Below are positions 58,527-64,000 of a stretch of DNA of 64,000 nt, one piece after another. The stretch lies in NCBI GenBank assembly GCA_964589625.1, contig CAZPSH010000013.1, positions 1-64,000 on the forward strand, read 5' to 3'. The stretch is from JBFLVU01 sp964589625 (GTDB taxonomy: Bacteria > Acidobacteriota > UBA4820 > DSQY01). A program made the translations under genes and the position numbers. The notes below the pieces were generated by a model. That model saw nothing but the letters and a program-made list of their open reading frames with translations, did no database searches and was not told where the DNA came from. Positions within the stretch are counted from its first letter, which is position 1. Every line of letters starts with the position of its first letter.

Positions 58527-61500
58527 TCACGCCGCAATGGTACTGCTTCGGCGCTTCCAGAGCAGGTAAACGGCTGGGTACACAAGCAATTCCATCAGGA
58601 ACGAGGTAAAGAGACCTCCGACCATGGGTGCGGCAACGCGCTTCATTACATCCGCGCCCGCTCCGGCGGACCACATGATGGGCATGAGGCCCATGGCGGC
58701 CGCCATCACGGTCATCATCTTCGGACGAATGCGTTTGACGGCGCCGTGGATGATCGCGTCGTGTACCTCCGGCGTGGTCCGAAGGCGCCCGGCCTTCTCG
58801 GCCTCGCCGTAGGAGAGGTCCAGGAAGAGGAGCATGAAGACCCCTGTTTCGGCGTCGAGACCCATCAGAGCGATCATTCCCACCCACGCGGCGATGGAAA
58901 CGTTGTAATTCAGCAGATACATCAGCCAGACCGCGCCGACTGCCGAGAAAGGCACGGCCAGCATGACCAAAGATGCTTTGAAGGCCGACTTCGTGTTCAT
59001 GTAGAGGAGAAGGAAGATCAGGAAGAGGGTAATGGGCACGACGACCTTCAGGCGTTCCTTTACACGCATCATGTTTTCGAATTGACCGCTCCAGATCAGG
59101 GAGTAGCCCGTGGGGAGCCTGACTTGGGAGGCGACGATCTTCTTCGCGTCGGCCACGTACGACCCGATGTCTCTCCCCGCGATGTCCACGAACACGTATC
59201 CCGCGAGCATGGCGTTCTCATCCCGAATCATGGCGGGCCCCGAGACCACCGCGACTTCGGCCAATTCCGCGATGGGGATCTGGGCCCCTCGCGGCGTGGG
59301 AACGAGGACGCGATCGATCTGGTCCAGGTTTTCCCGCAGGTCCCTGGGGTAGCGGAGGTTGATGGAGTAGCGTTCGCGTCCCTCGATGGTTGTGGAGGCG
59401 GTCTCGCCGCCGATGGCGGTCAGGATCACCGATTGGAGGTCCTCCACCGTGAGCCCGTATCGTGCCAGGGCCTCGCGGCGCGGCTCGATGTCCACGAAAT
59501 AGCCTCCCGCGGCACGTTCGGCAAAGACGCTCCGCGTGCCCGCCACGCGCTTTAGGCTCTTCTCGATCTCTTCGCCGACCCGCTGGATCTCTTCGAGGTT
59601 TCCACCCAGGATCTTGATCCCAACAGGGGTACGCACGCCCGTAGTGAGCATGTCGATGCGGCCCTTGATGGGCATGGTCCATGCGTTGGTGTTCCCGGGG
59701 ATTTGAATGGCGCGGTCCATTTCGCTCAGGAGGTCCTCGTAGGAGATCTTGTCGGGCCAGACGTGGCTCAGCAAGGACTTGAGAAACCCGGGAGCCCAGG
59801 AGGAGTACCAGCGCTCCTTGCCTCGCCATTCGGAGCGGGGCCTCAGTACAACCGTGGTCTCCATCATGGAAAAGGGGGCGGGATCGGTCGAAGTGTCGGC
59901 GCGGCCGGACTTGCCGAATACGGTGACCACCTCGGGAAAGGACTTCAGTATCCGATCCTGGGTCTCCATGAGCAATTGGGCCTGCGTCACCGAAATGCCC
60001 GGCAGAGTCGTCGGCATGTAGAGGATCGTCCCTTCGTTGAGCGGCGGCATGAACTCGTGGCCGAGCTGGAGGTATACCGGCACAGTGGTGGCCATGATGG
60101 ACACCGCCAGGAGGATCACCGTTCTGGGGTGACGCAGGACCCACCGGCACGGCGGCTCGTAGATCTTGAACAGAACGCGGCTGACGGGGTGTTTCTCCTC
60201 GGGGTAATAGGTCCCGATGAAAAGCGTGTCCATGAGCCTGGCCAGCGGCTTCGGCCTGATTCGAAAGGGGTCCATTCGTGCGAAGAGCATTCGAACCGCG
60301 GGATCCAGCGTGATGGCCAGCAGGGCCGCGAGGGCGATTGCCAGAGTCTTTGTGTAGGCGAGAGGGGTGAAGAGGCGCCCCTCTTGGTCCACTAGGGTGA
60401 AGACGGGAAGGAAGGAGACGGTGATGACTAGAAGGGAGAAGAAGACCGAGGGACCGACCTCCAGGAGGGCTTCCAGGCGGATCTTGTGGAAATCTCCCTT
60501 TCGTCCGCCCTCCTGCCACAGTTCGAGCTTCTTGTAGGCATTCTCCACCTCCACGATGGCCCCGTCCACGAGGACGCCGATGGAAATTGCGATCCCCGAC
60601 AGGCTCATGATGTTGGAGGAGATGCCCATCATATACATGGGGATGAAGGCCAGGACAACGGACACGGGAATCGTGATAATCGGAACGATGGCCGAAGGGA
60701 AATGCCAGAGGAAGAAGAGGATGACGAAGCTCACGACGAGCATTTCCAGGAGAAGTTCCTTCTTGAGGTTGTCGATGGAAGCCTGGATCAGCTCTGAGCG
60801 GTCGTAGGCGGATACGATCTCCACTCCCTCGGGGAGGGACGCCTTCATGTCGGCGAGTTTCGCCTTTACCCGATGGATGACGTCGAGCGCGTTCTCCCCA
60901 TGGCGCATCACGACGATCCCCCCCACCGAATTCCCCTCCCCGTTAAAGTCCATGATCCCGCGCCGGATCTGGGGCCCCAGGGCGATTTCGGCCACGCTTC
61001 CAAGGAGGACGGGCGTTCCCCTCTCGTTTGTCTTTACCACCACTTTTTCCAGATCTTCTTTCGCCTTGACGTACCCCCGTCCCCGCACCATGTACTCGGT
61101 GCCGGCCCACTCGACGAGCCGTCCGCCCACCTCGTTGTTGCTCCGCTGAATGGCTTTCATCACGTCGGTTAGGGAGAGCCCGAATGCCTGGAGCCGGTTG
61201 GGATCGACCGTAACCTGATACTGTTTCTGAAAGCCTCCGATCCCGGCCACTTCAGAGACCCCGGGGACGCTTTGAAGGGCGTAGCGCAAATACCAGTCCT
61301 GGTACGTCCGAATCTGAGCCAGGTCGTTCTTACCCGTGCGGTCCACAAGCGCGTACATGTAAACCCAGCCCACCCCCGTTGCATCGGGACCCAGCTCGGT
61401 TTTGGCTCCGGCGGGAAGGCTGCCCTGGATCTTGGAAAGGTATTCGTTGACCCGGCTCCGGGCCCAGTACAAGTCGGTGCCGTCCTGGAAGATGACGTAC

Positions 61501-61775
61501 ACATAGCTGAAGCCGAAATCGGAGAAGCCGCGGATCGCCTTGACTTTTGGGGCGCCCAGCAGGGACGTGATGATGGGGTAGGTAACTTGATCTTCTACAA
61601 TGTCTGGGCTTCGATCCCATTGGGTGTAGATGATGACCTGGGTGTCCGACAGGTCCGGGATGGCGTCCAGCCGGATCTGGCTCATGGTGTAGTAGGCCCC
61701 CGCCACCGCCACCGTGACGATCAGTATGACCAGGAGCCTATTGTCCGCAGAAAACCGGATGATCTTGGCGATCAT
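58527..61775 (-). CDS. cusA: Heavy-metal RND efflux pump, CusA/CzcA type (set 2)
   Basis: This 1082-residue HME-RND pump is strongly similar to the set 1 pump from end to end. It starts IIRFSADNRLLVILIV, and the LSDTQVI and GIAISIGVLVDGAIVEVENA segments are intact. Met in PAPFSMMETT and RIDMLTTG is retained, but the third relay position is Leu (RYGLTV). The start directly follows the CusB-like adaptor (set 2) stop. Tandem duplication of pump-adaptor units is the simplest origin of the two sets. Confidence 0.93.
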   Translation of the reverse strand: MIAKIIRFSADNRLLVILIVTVAVAGAYYTMSQIRLDAIPDLSDTQVIIYTQWDRSPDIVEDQVTYPIITSLLGAPKVKAIRGFSDFGFSYVYVIFQDGTDLYWARSRVNEYLSKIQGSLPAGAKTELGPDATGVGWVYMYALVDRTGKNDLAQIRTYQDWYLRYALQSVPGVSEVAGIGGFQKQYQVTVDPNRLQAFGLSLTDVMKAIQRSNNEVGGRLVEWAGTEYMVRGRGYVKAKEDLEKVVVKTNERGTPVLLGSVAEIALGPQIRRGIMDFNGEGNSVGGIVVMRHGENALDVIHRVKAKLADMKASLPEGVEIVSAYDRSELIQASIDNLKKELLLEMLVVSFVILFFLWHFPSAIVPIITIPVSVVLAFIPMYMMGISSNIMSLSGIAISIGVLVDGAIVEVENAYKKLELWQEGGRKGDFHKIRLEALLEVGPSVFFSLLVITVSFLPVFTLVDQEGRLFTPLAYTKTLAIALAALLAITLDPAVRMLFARMDPFRIRPKPLARLMDTLFIGTYYPEEKHPVSRVLFKIYEPPCRWVLRHPRTVILLAVSIMATTVPVYLQLGHEFMPPLNEGTILYMPTTLPGISVTQAQLLMETQDRILKSFPEVVTVFGKSGRADTSTDPAPFSMMETTVVLRPRSEWRGKERWYSSWAPGFLKSLLSHVWPDKISYEDLLSEMDRAIQIPGNTNAWTMPIKGRIDMLTTGVRTPVGIKILGGNLEEIQRVGEEIEKSLKRVAGTRSVFAERAAGGYFVDIEPRREALARYGLTVEDLQSVILTAIGGETASTTIEGRERYSINLRYPRDLRENLDQIDRVLVPTPRGAQIPIAELAEVAVVSGPAMIRDENAMLAGYVFVDIAGRDIGSYVADAKKIVASQVRLPTGYSLIWSGQFENMMRVKERLKVVVPITLFLIFLLLYMNTKSAFKASLVMLAVPFSAVGAVWLMYLLNYNVSIAAWVGMIALMGLDAETGVFMLLFLDLSYGEAEKAGRLRTTPEVHDAIIHGAVKRIRPKMMTVMAAAMGLMPIMWSAGAGADVMKRVAAPMVGGLFTSFLMELLVYPAVYLLWKRRSSTIAA

Positions 61776-63260
61776 CTATTTCACCGTGACCGCCTGAAGC
61801 GCGGCCTTGAGAGAGGACTCGGAGTCGACCAGGAAGTTGGCGGAGGTGACGACCCGGTCTCCCGAGACAAGCCCGTCCACCACTTCGTAATACTCTCCGC
61901 TCCGGTCTCCCAGAACGACCTCGGTGGGGACCCATTCCGCCTCCCCCTTCCGAACGAACACGAAGGTTCGCCGTCCGGTGCGCATGACCGCAGACACGGG
62001 AAGGGCCAGCTTCTCGCCCAGTTCGTGGAAAAGGGTCATGTCGCCGTACATTTCGGGCTTGAGGAGGAGGTCGGGGTTGGGGATCTCCAGGCGTGCCTGG
62101 AGCGTGCGGGTCACTGGGTCGAGAAAGGGGTTGAGGAAGGAGACCTTTCCCGCGAATTTCTGGCCTGGCCAGTAGGGAAGGGTCAGCGTCACCGGCATCC
62201 CCACCCGGACGTGGCGCAAGTCCGACTCGTGAAGGGCCGCCTCGGCCCAAACCGTCGAGAGGTCGCTCACCGTGAGAAGGGGCTCACCGGGAAGTATCTT
62301 CTGGCCCTGGAGGACCGCCTTTTCGGAGACATAGCCCGTCGCGGGCGAATACAGAGTGACGATGCGCTGGGCCTTACCCGTTTCCTCGATCGCCCGGATC
62401 TGCGCCTCGCTGACGTCCCAAAGCGCTAGGCGGCGCCGGGCGGCGGCGAGCAGGTCGCTTCCTCCCTGGGAGACGCCGGGGACGGAGCTGGCGGAGAGAC
62501 GCCTGAAGGACGAAAGGGCGGCGAGGTATTCCTCCTGCGTGGCAAGAAGTTCAGGTGAGTAAATGGCAAGGAGGGGTTGGCCTCGCCGGACGGCCTGCCC
62601 CGGGGCATTCACGTAGAGATGCTCGACCCAGCCCTCCACCTTCGTTGTAACTCGGTACAGGCCCGACTCGGCCGCGACGACGCGCGCGGAGGTCCGCACC
62701 TCACGCGCCATGTCCCGCGGCTCCACGAGGGATGTCGCAAGGTTCATGTGCCTTTGATGGCCTTCCGCGATGGTGACGCCGGCCCGTCCTGGAATCGGCC
62801 CGTTGATGGGAGGCTCCACCTCAAAGGGGACCATATCCATCCCCATGGAGTCCTTCCCCGGCTTTTCGCTCACTTCCGAAGGGTTCATTGTGGACCGGTA
62901 CATCGTCTTCCCGGAGGGTGCGGCCGGTGTGGAGGGGCGCGTCGTATCAGCCTTCTTCTCCACTAGCCGCATCCCGCAGATTGGGCAGTCCCCAGGTTTG
63001 TCCGAGGTGATCTGCGGGTGCATGGGGCAGATGTAGGCTGTGTGGGCGGAAGGCGGAGCGTCGCCACCCGCCTCTCCGGCAGGAACGAGGCGCATCCCGC
63101 ATACAGGGCAGTCGCCCGGTCCGTCCGCCACCACGGCGGGATGCATGGGGCATCGGTATATCGCCTCCGACTCCGGGCCACGCGAACAAGCGACCGTCAA
63201 CGCCAGGGCGCCAAGGACGGTCACCGCGAGTACCCGACCGAGAATCCGTCTTGCCTTCAT
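61776..63260 (-). CDS. cusB: RND periplasmic adaptor with three heavy-metal-binding domains, CusB-like lipoprotein (set 2)
   Basis: A 494-residue membrane-fusion lipoprotein (lipobox LTVAC, Cys25). It carries three heavy-metal-binding domains: YRCPMHP...CPVCGM, YICPMHP...CPICGM, and a third, MYRSTMNP...DSMGMDMV, in which the Cys are lost but Met remain. The barrel-sandwich domain (VEGWVEHLYVNAPGQAVRRGQPL), a helical hairpin and a C-terminal beta-barrel follow. The gene lies directly before cusA set 2. The extra domains make it longer than the set 1 adaptor. Confidence 0.92.
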   Translation of the reverse strand: MKARRILGRVLAVTVLGALALTVACSRGPESEAIYRCPMHPAVVADGPGDCPVCGMRLVPAGEAGGDAPPSAHTAYICPMHPQITSDKPGDCPICGMRLVEKKADTTRPSTPAAPSGKTMYRSTMNPSEVSEKPGKDSMGMDMVPFEVEPPINGPIPGRAGVTIAEGHQRHMNLATSLVEPRDMAREVRTSARVVAAESGLYRVTTKVEGWVEHLYVNAPGQAVRRGQPLLAIYSPELLATQEEYLAALSSFRRLSASSVPGVSQGGSDLLAAARRRLALWDVSEAQIRAIEETGKAQRIVTLYSPATGYVSEKAVLQGQKILPGEPLLTVSDLSTVWAEAALHESDLRHVRVGMPVTLTLPYWPGQKFAGKVSFLNPFLDPVTRTLQARLEIPNPDLLLKPEMYGDMTLFHELGEKLALPVSAVMRTGRRTFVFVRKGEAEWVPTEVVLGDRSGEYYEVVDGLVSGDRVVTSANFLVDSESSLKAALQAVTVK

Positions 63261-63312
63261 CGTTGCTCTCCAGGGGGCAGATCGGCCCCTTAGCGGACCC
63301 AGCTGTCAGGCG

Positions 63313-63555
63313 TCAGTGGGTGTCTTGTGCCGGTCTCCACAGAAGTGGAAGCAGTTCTTTCTTTGGCCCTGGCCTCGAAGAACATGCCGCGCATCGGGCG
63401 CCTCCCCCGTTTGTCCGAGAGCCCGCTGCCGCCCATCGAGCAGAAGTCCTGGCGCGGAGGGTCTGCAGGCCAGGGAGGGTGGAGGACCAAAGGGACGCGA
63501 GGACCACGACGCCCGTGGTGAGAGAAAGCGCCGCGGTGAGCCGGGGGCTTTTCAT
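63313..63555 (-). CDS. Small protein of unknown function, probably frame-shifted
   Basis: The ATG at 63555 overlaps the TolC stop as ATGA and has GGAGGAATCCC upstream, and the first ~34 residues look like a signal peptide (SLTTGVVVLASLWSS). In this frame the protein runs 80 residues, but the third-codon GC falls sharply after about residue 34. The alternative frame (to 63290) has high GC3 and reads QDFCSMGGSGLSD and onward. The probable gene thus has a frameshift near 63450, or a sequence error. A small periplasmic component of the metal system is possible. Function unknown. Confidence 0.5.
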   Translation of the reverse strand: MKSPRLTAALSLTTGVVVLASLWSSTLPGLQTLRARTSARWAAAGSRTNGGGARCAACSSRPGPKKELLPLLWRPAQDTH

Positions 63556-64000
63556 GGGATTCCTCCAGCCGAACCCGCTTTGGGTGTCTCCACATCGGAG
63601 AGGGGGCGGTCCAATACTGCTTCCAACTCCGCAATCCTTTCGTGGTACTCCCCGAGCGCCACGGCGGCGTCCGCCTCGTAGGCAAAGAGGTTCGTGAGTG
63701 CCATCAAGAGCGCGCCGAGATCCGTTCGGCCCGTCGCGTAGGCCGAGAGGCTCGCCTCATAGGCTTGGCGGGCCTGCAAGAGGAGGCCCTGGTCATAAAG
63801 GATGAACACGCGGGCGTCCTTCGAGGCGCTCTGGTAAGCCTCCGCCACCCTGAACCGGACGGCATTCCTCGTTTCGTTTACCTCCTCCTCAGCGGCCCGC
63901 TGTCGCTGGAGCGCTTCCTCCAGGGCCGGCTCGTAGCGGTCCCTCCTATGAAAAAAAGGGAGAGTCATTCCCACCATGGCCGTGAGGTAGTCGCCGCCCC
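63552..64000 (-). CDS. TolC/CusC-type outer membrane efflux protein, 5' partial
   Basis: The frame is open to the window edge, so only the C-terminal part is seen. The segment DYLTAMVGMTLPFF and a long helical hairpin (coiled-coil helices EALQRQRAAEEEVNETRNAVRFRVAEAYQSA to QARQAYEASLSAYATGRTDLGALL) are typical of the outer-membrane efflux family. It ends with a Pro-rich tail and overlaps the next small gene (ATGA). With CusB and CusA set 2 downstream it would complete a tripartite metal efflux system. Confidence 0.88.
   Translation of the reverse strand, partial: GGDYLTAMVGMTLPFFHRRDRYEPALEEALQRQRAAEEEVNETRNAVRFRVAEAYQSASKDARVFILYDQGLLLQARQAYEASLSAYATGRTDLGALLMALTNLFAYEADAAVALGEYHERIAELEAVLDRPLSDVETPKAGSAGGIP

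Overview
The window is high-GC bacterial DNA (roughly two thirds G+C by eye) with tightly packed genes. Gram-negative signs are an ExbD/TonB pair, a TonB-dependent receptor, a LAB_N/ArnT-like/GT2 lipid-glycosylation cluster and RND efflux pumps with TolC- and CusB-type partners. A full-length pyruvate:ferredoxin oxidoreductase next to a DHOD-like protein suggests anaerobic or facultative metabolism. The gene mix (receiver protein with a long tail, RodZ operon with HEAT-like proteins, mosaic intergenic repeats) would fit Acidobacteriota or a deltaproteobacteria-like lineage. That placement is inference; no rRNA gene is present to settle it.

Layout: (1) 1-8375, minus strand: penicillin-acylase-family hydrolase, a ~500-base repeat mosaic, then cNMP-binding protein, PBP1A, AmmeMemoRadiSam-type radical SAM enzyme, ExbD and TonB in one chain. 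(2) 8412-10832, plus: acyltransferase-like protein coupled to a DnaQ-like exonuclease, then a single-domain response regulator. (3) 10879-14385, minus: agmatinase, polyprenyl-phosphate GT2, LAB_N membrane protein and ArnT-like GT39 (envelope lipid glycosylation). (4) 14546-19079, plus: TPR/cNMP protein, def, fmt, rsmB and an alpha/beta hydrolase. (5) 19102-27176, minus: hydrolase, CDGSH protein, YgjP-type metallopeptidase, pepT, DHOD-like protein, PFOR. (6) 27546-40502, plus: two CheW-like proteins, a receiver protein with a 12-residue repeat tail, valS, a small membrane protein, an adenosine-deaminase-family enzyme, HEAT-like/RodZ/HEAT-like, DnaJ-TPR, PP2C phosphatase, B12-binding radical SAM and tRNA-Leu(CAA). 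(7) 40503-40981: gene-free, carrying a second copy of the tRNA 3' end. (8) 40982-45477, minus: yceD-rpmF-plsX-fabH-fabD-fabG. (9) 45621-48018, plus: psd-pssA-Asd-like. (10) 48044-64000, minus: a copper/silver-type resistance island with a TolC end, two CusB/CusA sets, a CPC P-type ATPase, several YHS or heavy-metal-binding proteins and a TonB receptor remnant lacking its plug.

Four-base start/stop overlaps (ATGA, GTGA, TTGA) link many neighbouring genes, so several true starts are GTG or TTG. Possibly new items are the strict 12-residue repeat tail at 29771-30358, the RodZ gene flanked by two proteins sharing a C-terminal module, the tRNA-Leu tail duplication, the Asd-like protein without a catalytic Cys beside psd/pssA, and the concentration of small metal-binding domains in the island. 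No CRISPR array, transposase, integrase or rRNA gene was seen.
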